Source: Bacteroidales bacterium Bact_07 (GTDB taxonomy: Bacteria; Bacteroidota; Bacteroidia; Bacteroidales; Tenuifilaceae). Taken from it: a DNA stretch of 24,245 nucleotides. The notes beneath the pieces are model-generated. The model ran no database searches, was not told the DNA's origin, and saw only the letters and a program-made list of their open reading frames with translations. Positions 7,746-16,565 of the stretch are shown here, piece by piece. The DNA is taken from positions 1 to 24,245 of the forward strand of contig LUYY01000090.1 in NCBI GenBank assembly GCA_001603415.1, written 5' to 3'. Made by a program: the position numbers and the translations under genes. The stretch's first letter is position 1, and each line of letters starts with the position of its first letter.

Positions 7746-10700
7746 TTACTTGTTAACCAAAAAAGTTGGGAATAATCGTCCTGCTTCAACCTTGTCAACA
7801 TTTATGCGTTGGGCGTAGTCGGTTAGCTGGTCGTTATCAATTTTCCCAACATTGAAATATCTGCTTGCGCTACTGGCAAAGTAAAAGCCTGCTACTGAGG
7901 CAAGGGGGCTCATGGCCATATTCTCGGTGAGGTTGATATTAATGGTTTTGGGAATGTTAAGCAGCTGGAATATCCACATTTTCCCTCTATGGTCGGGGCA
8001 AGCGGGATATCCGGGGGCAGGCCTGATGCCCATGTACCTTTCTTGAAGTATTTGCTCAACACTCAGCGATTCGTTTGGGGAATAGCCCCAGATATCCTTT
8101 CGGATTTTTAGGTGTAGCCATTCTGCAAAGGCTTCCGCTAACCTGTCGGCTAGTATTTGAAGCATTAGGGCTGAAAAATCGTTCCCTTGGGCTCTATACT
8201 CCTCAATATGGGTTGATGTGGTAGAGCCAGCAGTAACCGCAAAGCATCCTATCCAGTCGGGAATGCCCGAATTTTCTGGTGCAATAAAGTCGGCAAGGCA
8301 TAGGTTTGGCTCTCCTTCAGGCTTTTGCTCTTGGTTCCGCAGGAAGGGCAATTGCATTTGGGTTGAGGTTCGGCTTTCATCGCCGTATATGATGATATCA
8401 TCGCCTTTTGATGCTGCCGGGAAAATGCCGTAAACGCCTTCGGGTTTAACCATTTGTAGCCGGTAAATATCTTTGAGCATTTGCTGGGCTTCGGCTTTAA
8501 GTTTTTCGGCTTCATGGCCATGAACGGGGTCGGTAAGTATTTCGGGGTATCGTCCTTTCAGCCCCCATGCCTTGAAAAAAAATGTCCAATCAATGTAGGG
8601 AATAAATTCATTTACATCGATATTGTTTAAAACATGAATACCCGTTTGGTTCGGTTTAAAGGGTTTGTAGTCGTTCCAGTTCAGCAAAAGCCTGTTTTTG
8701 CGGGCTTGAACAATGGGAATATAGACGTTCTTTTCGCCTGTATAACTTTCACAAAGCGATTTGTAGCGCTGCTTGTAGTATTTGATTGTTTCGGAACCCT
8801 TTTCAGGGCTAAGCAGATTGGCTACAATACCACTTGCCAGCGAAGCATCGCGCACATGAACAACTGCCCCTGCGTATTCAGGAGCTATCTTTAGCGCAGT
8901 ATGCAGTTCCGATGTTGTTGCGCCACCAATGAGAACGGGTATGTTAATACCATTACGTTTCAGTTCCTTTACTACATGAACCATTTCGTCGAGCGATGGT
9001 GTGATAAGGCCGCTAAGGCCTATGATATCGGCTTTTCGTGCTTTTACCTCCTCAACAATCCGTTCGGCGGGAACCATAACTCCCAAGTCGATGATATTGT
9101 ATCCGTTGCAGGCAAGAACAACTCCTACAATGTTTTTCCCAATATCGTGAACGTCGCCTTTTACGGTTGCCAGTACTATTTTCTTTTGTTCTGTCCTCTG
9201 TGAATCCATTGCTTGCGCTTCGAGGTAGGGTTCTAAAACCTTTACAGCCTGTTTCATTACGCGCGCACTTTTAACAACCTGAGGCAGAAACATTCGGCCA
9301 GTACCAAAAAGATTTCCCACCTCGCGCATTCCATCCATCAATGGCCCCTCAATTACACTAATAGGCGATTTCAGCTTGTCGTAGGCTTCCTCCACATCAA
9401 CCTGAATACACTCATCGGTTCCCTTGATAAGCGAGTGCTTAAGCCTTTGCTCAACGGGTAGTAAGCGCCAGTCGTCGGTTTTGTGATGCTGCTGGTCGGT
9501 TTCTTCAAGTTTACTGGCGTAGGCCAAAAGCCTTTCGGTTGCATCGCGTCGGCGGTTTAGCACTAAGTCCTCAGTGAGTTTAAGCAGATTTGGTTCAATG
9601 TCGGTATAAACCATCAGCAACGATGGGTTAACAATGCCCATATCCATTCCGGCCTGAATGGCATGGTAAAGGAATACTGAGTGTATGGCCTCGCGAACAA
9701 GATTGTTACCCCTGAACGAGAAGGATAGATTGCTTACTCCACCGCTAACCTTGGCATAAGGTAGGTTTTGCTTAATCCACCTTACGGTTTCAATAAAACT
9801 CAAAGCCTGTGCTGAATGCTCACCCATACCGGTTCCAATGGCAAGTATATTGGGGTCAATGATGATATCCTCGGGCGAAAAGCCAACCGTTTCGGTTAAA
9901 ATTCGGTAGCTACGTTCAGCAACGCGGCAGCGGTGCTCAGTAGTAACAGCCTGTCCGCTTTCATCGAAAAGCATCACAACCACTGCGGCGCCGTATCGTT
10001 TGATAATTTTTGCCCTTCGGGCAAATTCTTCTTCTCCCTCTTTCAGGCTAATTGAGTTCACAAGACTTTTGCCCTGAGTGCATTTTAAACCAGCTTCAAT
10101 TACATCGAATCGCGATGAATCAATCATTACCGGAATACGGGCAATGTCGGGTTCTGATGCGATCAGGTTAAGGAATTCGGTCATAGCTCTTGGTGCATCG
10201 ATTAGCGCATCATCCATGCAGATATCAATGGCTTGAGCACCACCCTCAACCTGTTCACGGGCAACCGAAAGGGCTTCGGCAAACTTGCCTTCAGCTATTA
10301 ATCGGGCAAACTTTTTTGACCCTGCAACATTGGTTCGCTCGCCAATGTTAATGAAATTGCTTTCGGGTCTTATCTCAAGTAATTCCAATCCGCTAAGTCG
10401 AGTATGGCGTGGAATTTCTGGGATAATCCTAGGTTTATAGCGTTGGGCTAAGTTGGCAACAAACTCAATATGCTTGGGGGTGGTTCCGCAACATCCTCCT
10501 ACAATATTTACCAGCCCATTGGCTAGCATTTGCTCAACAATTTCAGCCATTTCCTGCGCCGATTGGTCGTATTGCCCCAATTGGTTAGGTAATCCGGCAT
10601 TGGGGTTTGCGCTCACAAAAAATGGGCTTATTGCTGAGAGTTCCTCAACGTAAGGGAACATCTGCTCTGCACCAAAGGCGCAGTTTAGGCCAATGCTTAG

Positions 10701-11417
10701 CAGTGGGTAATGCGAAACAGAGCAAACAAATGCCTCGAGGGTTTGCCCTGTGAGTAGTCTGCCGCCGGCATCAGCTATGGTTGCCGATACCATTACAGGA
10801 ATATCGATACCCCTGCGTTCAAGTATCTCTGAAATGGCAAACAGCGCAGCTTTGGCGTTAAGGGTATCGAATATGGTTTCAATTAGCAGGATATCAACTT
10901 CACCATCAATTAGCGCTTCAACTTGCTCGCTGTAAGCGTTAACCAGTTGGTCGAAGGTTACTGCACGGTAGCCAGGACGCTCCACATCTGGCGATATGCT
11001 GGCTGTGCGGTTTGTTGGCCCTATGGACCCGGCAACAAATCGTGGCTTTGCAGGGTTAACATCGGTAAACTCATTGGCAATAGTGCGGGCAAGCTTTGCG
11101 CCTGCCAGGTTTATGTCATAAACCATGTGCTCCAACCCGTAGTCCGACTGCGATATTCGTGTTGCATTAAAGGTGTTTGTCTCAATGATGTCGGCACCAG
11201 CTTCAAGGTAGGTTCGGTGTATCTCTGCTATAACCTCGGGTCGGGTAAGGTTGAGCAAATCGTTATCGCCTTTAAGGTTTACAGTATGATTTTTAAGCAT
11301 TTCACCCCTAAAATCCTCTTCTTTTAGGCCATACCTTTGTATCATGGTGCCCATGGCACCATCCAGCACCAGTATTCTGCTTCTAAGCAACTCTTTAATT
11401 ATCAGTGATTTTTCCAT
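7746..11417 (-). CDS. metH: Cobalamin-dependent methionine synthase
   Basis: This 1223-residue enzyme (E. coli MetH is 1227) methylates homocysteine from 5-methyl-THF through methylcobalamin. The modules are all present. The homocysteine barrel has zinc ligands C246 (GLNCAFGA) and C309/C310 (GGCCGTTP). The pterin-binding barrel (about 355-620) has NFINIGERTNVAGS. The cobalamin cap and Rossmann domain (about 650-890) has the cobalt-ligating H757 in GDVHDIGKNIVG. The C-terminal reactivation domain has the SAM-binding RPAPGYPACPDH motif. It is therefore complete and reactivatable. It sits 11 bases after hom and 12 before metF. Its presence implies the cell takes up or makes B12; no B12 genes or B12 riboswitch are seen in the window. 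Confidence 0.98.
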   Translation of the reverse strand: MEKSLIIKELLRSRILVLDGAMGTMIQRYGLKEEDFRGEMLKNHTVNLKGDNDLLNLTRPEVIAEIHRTYLEAGADIIETNTFNATRISQSDYGLEHMVYDINLAGAKLARTIANEFTDVNPAKPRFVAGSIGPTNRTASISPDVERPGYRAVTFDQLVNAYSEQVEALIDGEVDILLIETIFDTLNAKAALFAISEILERRGIDIPVMVSATIADAGGRLLTGQTLEAFVCSVSHYPLLSIGLNCAFGAEQMFPYVEELSAISPFFVSANPNAGLPNQLGQYDQSAQEMAEIVEQMLANGLVNIVGGCCGTTPKHIEFVANLAQRYKPRIIPEIPRHTRLSGLELLEIRPESNFINIGERTNVAGSKKFARLIAEGKFAEALSVAREQVEGGAQAIDICMDDALIDAPRAMTEFLNLIASEPDIARIPVMIDSSRFDVIEAGLKCTQGKSLVNSISLKEGEEEFARRAKIIKRYGAAVVVMLFDESGQAVTTEHRCRVAERSYRILTETVGFSPEDIIIDPNILAIGTGMGEHSAQALSFIETVRWIKQNLPYAKVSGGVSNLSFSFRGNNLVREAIHSVFLYHAIQAGMDMGIVNPSLLMVYTDIEPNLLKLTEDLVLNRRRDATERLLAYASKLEETDQQHHKTDDWRLLPVEQRLKHSLIKGTDECIQVDVEEAYDKLKSPISVIEGPLMDGMREVGNLFGTGRMFLPQVVKSARVMKQAVKVLEPYLEAQAMDSQRTEQKKIVLATVKGDVHDIGKNIVGVVLACNGYNIIDLGVMVPAERIVEEVKARKADIIGLSGLITPSLDEMVHVVKELKRNGINIPVLIGGATTSELHTALKIAPEYAGAVVHVRDASLASGIVANLLSPEKGSETIKYYKQRYKSLCESYTGEKNVYIPIVQARKNRLLLNWNDYKPFKPNQTGIHVLNNIDVNEFIPYIDWTFFFKAWGLKGRYPEILTDPVHGHEAEKLKAEAQQMLKDIYRLQMVKPEGVYGIFPAASKGDDIIIYGDESRTSTQMQLPFLRNQEQKPEGEPNLCLADFIAPENSGIPDWIGCFAVTAGSTTSTHIEEYRAQGNDFSALMLQILADRLAEAFAEWLHLKIRKDIWGYSPNESLSVEQILQERYMGIRPAPGYPACPDHRGKMWIFQLLNIPKTININLTENMAMSPLASVAGFYFASSASRYFNVGKIDNDQLTDYAQRINVDKVEAGRLFPTFLVNK

Positions 11418-11428
11418 GGGGCAGGCTT

Positions 11429-12745
11429 TCAGAATACATCAATAATAGGGTGATACTCACCGGTGCAAGTTACCTTACCCGATGATGCTTTGTCAATAGG
11501 ATTAAATTTTAAATTGCCCGTAAAGGCAATAAAAAGGTTGAGTTTGGTAAGTAGTTCCTTAACCCTGATAAGGTCCGATAGTTTAACCCACGCCATTTCC
11601 CATCGGTAATCGGCGGCTAAATGCTGTTCTGTAACCTTGCGTTCTCCAAAAACACTAACATCTACTAGGTTGTGGTATCGGATGTATAGTTCTAACTCAA
11701 CATCGGTGGTGTAGGCTGGTGGCGTAAAGTATTTCTGCTTTTTGTACTCGTAGCGGTAGTTGTGAAAACGAGCAGTTATATCGCTAAGCACTGCCGAACC
11801 GGTTGGGTAACCGCCTGCTCCTTTTCCAAACATAAACTGGCGATCGTAGTATTCGCCTTCAACTATCACGCCATTAAACTCATTTTCAACATTGTAGATG
11901 TAGTCGGAAGATTCGATAAGCGTTGGGATTACGAATAGTGTAAAATAATTGGCATTTAGTTTTTGAAGCTGGGCTACCAACTTGATTTTTTTGCCCTTTT
12001 CGCGGGCAAACTGAATATCGTGGTTCGATAGGTTGGTTATCCCATAGCAGAAAGCATTGTTTGGGTGAACGTATGTCCCAAACCCGTGCACGGCAAGGAT
12101 TATCAATTTATAAAGGGCATCAAAACCTAATACATCGAAATCGGGATTACTCTCGGCAAAGCCTAATTCCTGCGCCTTTTTCAGTGCCGATTGGTAATCG
12201 TCGCCCTTGCTGAATATGCTCGATAGAATGTAGTTGGTTGAACCGTTTAGTATTCCACGAATCGATTTGAGCAGGTCGTTATCGTAGTATTCCTCAAGGT
12301 TACGAATTACCGGTATGCTACCGCAAGCCGATGCGTCGTAAAGCAGTGCTGCGCCGGTTTCGTGTTGTAAGGCAATGAGTTCGGGCAGGTGATGTGCTAA
12401 CATGGTTTTATTGCCCGAAACCACGCTTTTGCCATTCAGTAAGGCCGATTTTACTATGCTGTATGCCTCATCGGCATTATCGATTAGTTCAACCACAAGG
12501 TTAATCTCGGTATCGTTAATGATGTCCAGGGCATTGTAGGTAATTAATTCGTGTGGAACCTCCCTGTTTTTGTGGCGTTGCTTAACGCAGATGCGCTTTA
12601 TGTATGCTTTGCTTTTTGGAATTTCGGAAATTACGTGGTAAAGCGCATTGCCCACATTGCCAAGGCCGAAAAGACCAATGACCTGTTGGTTTACTCCGTT
12701 TAACTTTGAGTTTTTACGTGTATTTGTGATTGTTAAAGTTTCCAT
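11429..12745 (-). CDS. hom: Stand-alone homoserine dehydrogenase
   Basis: It reduces aspartate semialdehyde to homoserine, the substrate for MetX encoded just upstream in the same transcript. The 438 residues begin with an NAD(P)-binding fold (VIGLFGLGNVGNA, about 22-34). The conserved SGNKTM, GILNGSTNYILS (164-175) and the active-site segment with D209 and catalytic K213 (GFDALYKL) follow. No aspartokinase part is fused. The C-terminal 90 residues (from about 345) do not clearly read as a standard ACT domain; they may be a diverged one. Spacing of 13 bases from metX and 11 from metH indicates translational coupling in one operon. Feedback control by threonine cannot be judged from the sequence. 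Confidence 0.92.
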   Translation of the reverse strand: METLTITNTRKNSKLNGVNQQVIGLFGLGNVGNALYHVISEIPKSKAYIKRICVKQRHKNREVPHELITYNALDIINDTEINLVVELIDNADEAYSIVKSALLNGKSVVSGNKTMLAHHLPELIALQHETGAALLYDASACGSIPVIRNLEEYYDNDLLKSIRGILNGSTNYILSSIFSKGDDYQSALKKAQELGFAESNPDFDVLGFDALYKLIILAVHGFGTYVHPNNAFCYGITNLSNHDIQFAREKGKKIKLVAQLQKLNANYFTLFVIPTLIESSDYIYNVENEFNGVIVEGEYYDRQFMFGKGAGGYPTGSAVLSDITARFHNYRYEYKKQKYFTPPAYTTDVELELYIRYHNLVDVSVFGERKVTEQHLAADYRWEMAWVKLSDLIRVKELLTKLNLFIAFTGNLKFNPIDKASSGKVTCTGEYHPIIDVF

Positions 12746-12758
12746 TTCTGTTGATTTT

Positions 12759-13778
12759 TTAAAGGTTGATGAATTCGCTGATAATTGATGTTAGCTGTTG
12801 GTACTCAATCAGAAATCCATCGTGGCAGAACTGGGAATGAATTTCGCGGTAAACTGCGCTTGGGATGTGGTTTGCAATGAATTGTTGCTCCTCAACCGGG
12901 AAAAGTATATCGCTATCGATACCCACAATCAGTGTTCGCGCTTTTATTGAGTTTAACGCCGCTTCATTGCTTGCTCTACCTCTGCCCATGTTATGGCTAT
13001 CGAGCATCAGGCTCAGAGTGAAATACGAGTAGGCATCAAATCGCTTAACGAGTTTATCGCCCTGGTAGTTCTGGTAGGTGCAGGCTTTAAAGTTCGATAG
13101 CTGATTAGGGTTGGTATCCTGTTGGGTTAGGTTGTAGCTGCTGCGTCCACGGTAGCTAAGCAGCGCAATGCTACGCGCTGCCTTAAGTCCAGCCTTACCA
13201 CCGTTGGAATCATTTCCGTCAAAGGTTTGGTCGGCAAGAATTGCCAGGCGCTGCGATTGGCTAAAGGCTTTTACCCACGGTGAAGCCTCGGCTGATGTTG
13301 CAATCAGAACAAGGTTTTCCGTTGTTCCCGGGTACTCGCATTCCCATTCCATGGCTTGAAATCCGCCAATGGAACCCCCAATCAGTATCCAAATCTTTGC
13401 TATACCAAGATGTTCTTTTAGGCTTTGATGAGCAGCAACCACATCACGAAAGGTAACCAATGGGAAATCCCTAAGATAGGGTTTCCCGGTTTTGGGATTA
13501 ATGCTTGTTGGCCCTGTTGAACCGTAGCATGAACCAATGATGTTGGCGCATACAACAGGGTATTTGTCGGGGTCAAACAGTCGTCCCTGGCCAACCATTT
13601 CGGGCCACCAGTCGGCAGGATTGCTATTTGCAGTAAATGCATGACATATCCAGATAACCCTATTGGGGTTACTGTGAATATCGCCAAGAATATGGTAACG
13701 GATGTTTACATCTTTTAGTTCTTCACCGCACTCAAGCTTGATATCACCAATCAACAGATTACCTTCAGTAACTTTCAT
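12759..13778 (-). CDS. metX: Homoserine O-acetyltransferase
   Basis: This alpha/beta-hydrolase-fold enzyme activates homoserine with acetyl-CoA for sulfur assimilation. Its 339 residues contain the nucleophile S136 in GGSIGGFQAMEWECEYP, the acid D290 in GIDSDILFPVEEQ and H319 in FCHDGFLIE, completing the Ser-Asp-His triad. CHAFTANS near residue 46 supplies the oxyanion region. Acetyl rather than succinyl specificity is inferred from the adjacent O-acetylhomoserine sulfhydrylase gene; MetX-fold enzymes using succinyl-CoA exist. It follows metY by 52 bases and precedes hom by 13. Confidence 0.95.
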   Translation of the reverse strand: MKVTEGNLLIGDIKLECGEELKDVNIRYHILGDIHSNPNRVIWICHAFTANSNPADWWPEMVGQGRLFDPDKYPVVCANIIGSCYGSTGPTSINPKTGKPYLRDFPLVTFRDVVAAHQSLKEHLGIAKIWILIGGSIGGFQAMEWECEYPGTTENLVLIATSAEASPWVKAFSQSQRLAILADQTFDGNDSNGGKAGLKAARSIALLSYRGRSSYNLTQQDTNPNQLSNFKACTYQNYQGDKLVKRFDAYSYFTLSLMLDSHNMGRGRASNEAALNSIKARTLIVGIDSDILFPVEEQQFIANHIPSAVYREIHSQFCHDGFLIEYQQLTSIISEFINL

Positions 13779-13830
13779 GCCATTTGTTGTTTAAGTCAAT
13801 TTCTGCCACAATGTATTAAAATCCTTTGAG

Positions 13831-15135
13831 TTAGCTGAACACATTTTGAAAAGCCTGCTCAAAATCGGCAATTATGTCATCGATATGCTCAATGCCAACC
13901 GAAACCCTTAATAGATTTGGAAGCACGCCTGCCGCCAGTTGTTCCTGTTCGCTTAACTGCTGGTGTGTGGTGGCAGCGGGTTGGATAATCAATGTTTTAG
14001 CATCGCCAACATTGGCAAGGTGACTAACCAGTTTAAGGCTATCGACAAACTTTTGGGTTTGCTCCTGGTTGCCCTTGAGCGTGAACGAAAGCACCCCGCC
14101 AAAACCACTTTTAAGGTATTGTTTTGCCATTTGATAGTTTGGATTTTCGGGTAGCCCGGGGTAGTTTACCGTTTCAACTTTTGGATGACCATTCAGCCAT
14201 TGGGCAAGGGCAAGTGCATTGCTACAGTGCTTTTCCATGCGTAGCGATAGGGTTTCGATTCCTTGTAAAATAAGGAATGCATTGAAAGGGCTAATGGCTG
14301 GGCCAAAATCGCGCAATCCTTCCACCCGAGCCCTTACAGCAAAGGCAATGTTTCCATGTGGGCTTCTGTCGCCAAACTCCTCCCAGAAAACCAGTCCATG
14401 GTAACCCTCCGATGGCTCAGTGAACTGGGGGAATTTTCCATTGCCCCAGTTAAAATTGCCAGCATCAATAATGGCTCCACCCATGCTGGTTCCATGTCCA
14501 CCGGCCCATTTGGTTATGGATTCCACAATAATATTAGCCCCCCATTCAATGGGACGGCAAAGGTATCCTGCTCCGGCAAAGGTGTTGTCTACAATCAAGG
14601 GTATTTGGTAGTGATTGGCGAGTTTGGCTAATGCCTTAAAATCGGGGATAATGAAGCTTGGGTTTCCGATGGTTTCAACATATATAGCTTTGGTCTTATC
14701 ATCGATTAAAGCCTCAAAATCCTCAGGCAATGTGCTTTGAGCTAATCGAGCCTCAATGCCTAAGCGTTTAAGGGTAACCTTAAACTGGTTATGGCTTCCG
14801 CCATACAGGTAAGGCGAGCTGATAAAGTTATCGCCAGCTTCCATGATGTTGGTCAATGCAATGAACTGTGCCGAATGCCCTGACGATACTACTAAAGCGG
14901 CTTTACCACCTTCGAGTGCGGTTAGGCGCTGTTCAAGTACATCGGTGGTGGGGTTACTCAGGCGTGTGTAGATATGGCCGAATTCTTTGAGCGCAAATAG
15001 ATTCGCCCCATGTTCGGAATTCTTGAACAGGTACGATGTGGTTTGGTATATGGGCACTGCCCGCGAGTATGTATTGGTATCGACCCACTGCCCTGCATGC
15101 ACCTGCAGGGTGTCGAAATGATATCTGGTGTTCAT
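13831..15135 (-). CDS. metY: O-acetylhomoserine sulfhydrylase (PLP-dependent)
   Basis: The first gene of the methionine operon encodes a 434-residue Cys/Met-metabolism PLP enzyme that makes homocysteine from O-acetylhomoserine and sulfide. The PLP lysine is K209 in VESITKWAGGHGTSMGG. The phosphate- and ring-binding parts include YTRLSNPTTDVLEQR, SSGHSAQF, VETIGNPS and VDNTFA. The length (about 430) and the longer loop after the lysine fit the MetY/MET17 class better than the shorter MetB/MetC enzymes (about 380-400). The ATG at 15135 is preceded by about 250 bases of structured leader under the SAM-I riboswitch. Direct sulfhydrylation means no cystathionine intermediate is needed. Confidence 0.95.
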   Translation of the reverse strand: MNTRYHFDTLQVHAGQWVDTNTYSRAVPIYQTTSYLFKNSEHGANLFALKEFGHIYTRLSNPTTDVLEQRLTALEGGKAALVVSSGHSAQFIALTNIMEAGDNFISSPYLYGGSHNQFKVTLKRLGIEARLAQSTLPEDFEALIDDKTKAIYVETIGNPSFIIPDFKALAKLANHYQIPLIVDNTFAGAGYLCRPIEWGANIIVESITKWAGGHGTSMGGAIIDAGNFNWGNGKFPQFTEPSEGYHGLVFWEEFGDRSPHGNIAFAVRARVEGLRDFGPAISPFNAFLILQGIETLSLRMEKHCSNALALAQWLNGHPKVETVNYPGLPENPNYQMAKQYLKSGFGGVLSFTLKGNQEQTQKFVDSLKLVSHLANVGDAKTLIIQPAATTHQQLSEQEQLAAGVLPNLLRVSVGIEHIDDIIADFEQAFQNVFS

Positions 15136-15182
15136 ACTGATTTACAAGATTTAAGGGTAAAACATATGATTGTTAGTTGCCT

Positions 15183-15226
15183 AAAAGGCAAACTTTTAGT
15201 CTGCCGCAAATGGCAAGCAGACTAAA
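15183..15226 (-). promoter_or_regulatory. Mutually exclusive hairpins in the metY leader
   Basis: On the minus strand TTTAGTCTGC (15226-15217) pairs perfectly with GCAGACTAAA (15204-15195). The 3' arm of that hairpin can instead form GGCAGACT (15205-15198), loop AAA, AGTTTGCC (15194-15187), followed by TTTT. That is a possible weak intrinsic terminator. A third hairpin (AGTTTGCCT with AGGCAACT) competes with the second. The layout resembles an antiterminator/terminator pair 160-200 bases after the SAM-I aptamer. The U-run is short, so a purely structural role is possible. Confidence 0.4.
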
Positions 15227-15248
15227 TCCATTAGGATTTAAGAATTGA

Positions 15249-15368
15249 CTATTGCGCGCAGGGGCGCATTCGCATGGCAAGGGAATGGAAAAGGCTAAAC
15301 AGTAAATTATTGAGCGCAAAAATTGTGGTTGCGCAAGAACTAAACCGATAGCTTTGTTTGTTTAGCAT
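15249..15368 (-). CDS. 39-codon ORF in the SAM-I leader of the methionine operon
   Basis: The ORF starts with ATG 15 bases after the 3' strand of riboswitch helix P1 and stops with TAG before the leader hairpins. The peptide begins MLNKQSYRFSS, has a hydrophobic middle (TTIFALNNLLFSLF) and ends FHSLAMRMRPCAQ, with two closely spaced Met codons (ATG CGA ATG CGC). I recognise no family. It overlaps two GC-rich hairpins: GCGCAA...TTGCGC near 15314-15335 and GCGCC/GGCGC-like pairing near 15255-15275. It could be an upstream ORF that couples translation to the downstream hairpins, or chance. No codon or conservation test could be run. Confidence 0.35.
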   Translation of the reverse strand: MLNKQSYRFSSCATTIFALNNLLFSLFHSLAMRMRPCAQ

Positions 15369-15382
15369 AAAACTTAAGTTTA

Positions 15383-15485
15383 GAGTTATAATCACCCTTT
15401 CGGGTCAGGTTTTAGCACCTTGCCCTTGGGGGGCAGGTTGCTAGAGCTTCACTGAGCCTGTTCTCTCCGCTCTTCTCTATAATTC
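15383..15485 (-). ncRNA. SAM-I (S-box) riboswitch
   Basis: The minus strand shows P1 GAATTATA (15485-15478) with TATAACTC (15390-15383), one mismatch. The core AGAGCGGAGAGAACAGGCTC leads to AGTGAAGCTCTAGCAACC with the near-invariant GCAACC. A P3 hairpin TGCCC/GGGCA and the conserved AAGGTGCTAA follow. P2 closes with CCTG against CAGG, and P4 is ACCC-GAAA-GGGT. It binds S-adenosylmethionine and would repress the metY-metX-hom-metH-metF transcript when SAM is abundant. No strong terminator follows directly; the expression platform probably lies in the 250-base leader. Confidence 0.94.
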
Positions 15486-15525
15486 TAACCTTTCTTTAGT
15501 GAAAAAGAATGGTAGTATTTACTTG

Positions 15526-15533
15526 CAAATATA
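15526..15533 (-). promoter_or_regulatory. Promoter -7 box for the methionine operon
   Basis: TATATTTG on the minus strand matches the Bacteroidota TAnnTTTG box exactly and would start the transcript about 30-40 bases before the SAM-I aptamer. No clear -33 TTTG is visible at 19-21 bases upstream. The stretch from here to the WG-repeat gene (15534-15648) is A/T-rich and shows no gene or strong terminator. Confidence 0.6.
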
Positions 15534-15648
15534 TCAAATATTATGTAAAGAAAAAGTTTAAATGTGAAAAATACTTCAAATGGAAATATTGTTGAAATAT
15601 TTTTGTTGTGGCTTGCAATTACCCACTTTTTAAAGGCTTAAATCGGGT

Positions 15649-16554
15649 TTAAGGTTTCAATTTTGGGGTACCGGTTGAGTCGTTAAGGGTAATCTTTTCA
15701 TACTTAGGCTTAACTACCTCTTTGCCCTCGCTTGAGATAAAACCCCATAGACCATCGCGCTCCACAAGTGCCCAGCCTTTTTGAACCTGGTCAAAAGGCA
15801 TAATTTGTGTGTATTGGGGTTTAATAATCTCTTTCCCCTCGGAATCAATAAAGCCTAAGTAGTTTTCGCGCTGAACCAGCGCCCAGCCTTTCAGGTATTC
15901 GTTAAATTGGTTAATCTTGGAATACTGAGGTTTAACAATCTCGCGACCCTCTCCATTGATAAAACCTAAAAATCCGTCTTTTTCAACCAATGCCCAATCC
16001 TTTTGGTACTCGCCAAAGGGGTGAACCTTTTGGTACTGGGGCTTTAGAACTTCCTTGCCATCGAGCGAAATAAAACCAATTAGCCCATCTTTCTCAACCA
16101 TTGCCAGGTTCTTATAGAACTCACCAAAGGGGTAAATCTTGGTATAAACAGGTTTGATTATTTCGCGTCCTTCAACGGAAATTATGCCAAACTTACCGTT
16201 TACTTCAACCATAGCCCATCCCCTGTTAAAATCACCAAAGGGATATATTTTGGTGTACTGGGGCTTAATAATTTCCTTTCCTTCGGCCGAGATAAATCCG
16301 AAAAATCCATCCTTTTCAACCATTGCCCATCCGCGCTGAAACTCATCGAAAGGATGTATGCGTGTGTATTGTGGCTTAATTATCTCCTTGCCTGTGCTTG
16401 AAATAAAACCAAAGTACCCCCCCTTTTCCACAAGCACCCAGTCGTTAGGGTATGGCCCTTTGGGTTGCCTCTTTTTACCTCCGGTCTGTTGCCCGTAAGC
16501 AAAATTAAACGCAATTACAGCAAAAAGTGCGAGTAGATATTTTTGCATAGTCAA
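15649..16554 (-). CDS. Exported WG-repeat protein with seven repeats
   Basis: This 301-residue protein has a signal peptide (MTMQKYLLALFAVIAFNFAYG, cleavage likely before QQ); MQKYLL two codons later is an alternative start. From residue 39 to about 288 it consists of seven tandem units, each exactly 37 residues except a 28-residue final copy. The unit pattern is WA-V-VEKDG-FGFIS-EGKEI-KPQY-KI-PF. These are WG (KWG) beta-repeats, which occur in many Bacteroidota and Leptospira proteins and are poorly understood. The unit is identical in length throughout with no indels, suggesting growth by tandem duplication of a 111-base unit. Function is unknown; an extracytoplasmic binding or scaffold role is a guess. 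It is separated by 236 bases from the amidase gene and has its own promoter box. Confidence 0.9.
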   Translation of the reverse strand: MTMQKYLLALFAVIAFNFAYGQQTGGKKRQPKGPYPNDWVLVEKGGYFGFISSTGKEIIKPQYTRIHPFDEFQRGWAMVEKDGFFGFISAEGKEIIKPQYTKIYPFGDFNRGWAMVEVNGKFGIISVEGREIIKPVYTKIYPFGEFYKNLAMVEKDGLIGFISLDGKEVLKPQYQKVHPFGEYQKDWALVEKDGFLGFINGEGREIVKPQYSKINQFNEYLKGWALVQRENYLGFIDSEGKEIIKPQYTQIMPFDQVQKGWALVERDGLWGFISSEGKEVVKPKYEKITLNDSTGTPKLKP

Positions 16555-16565
16555 CGTGTTATCGT

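Noticed and set aside
10923..11327. 134-codon ORF on the plus strand
   Set aside because: It is antisense to the N-terminal domain of metH, which has full family conservation. The same holds for the other plus-strand ORFs over metF, metH, the kinase, the M16 gene, ilvE and asnA.
15691..16440. Regular repeats that might be a CRISPR array
   Set aside because: The 111-base periodicity is coding, matching 37-residue WG units in one open frame with no spacer-like unique segments.
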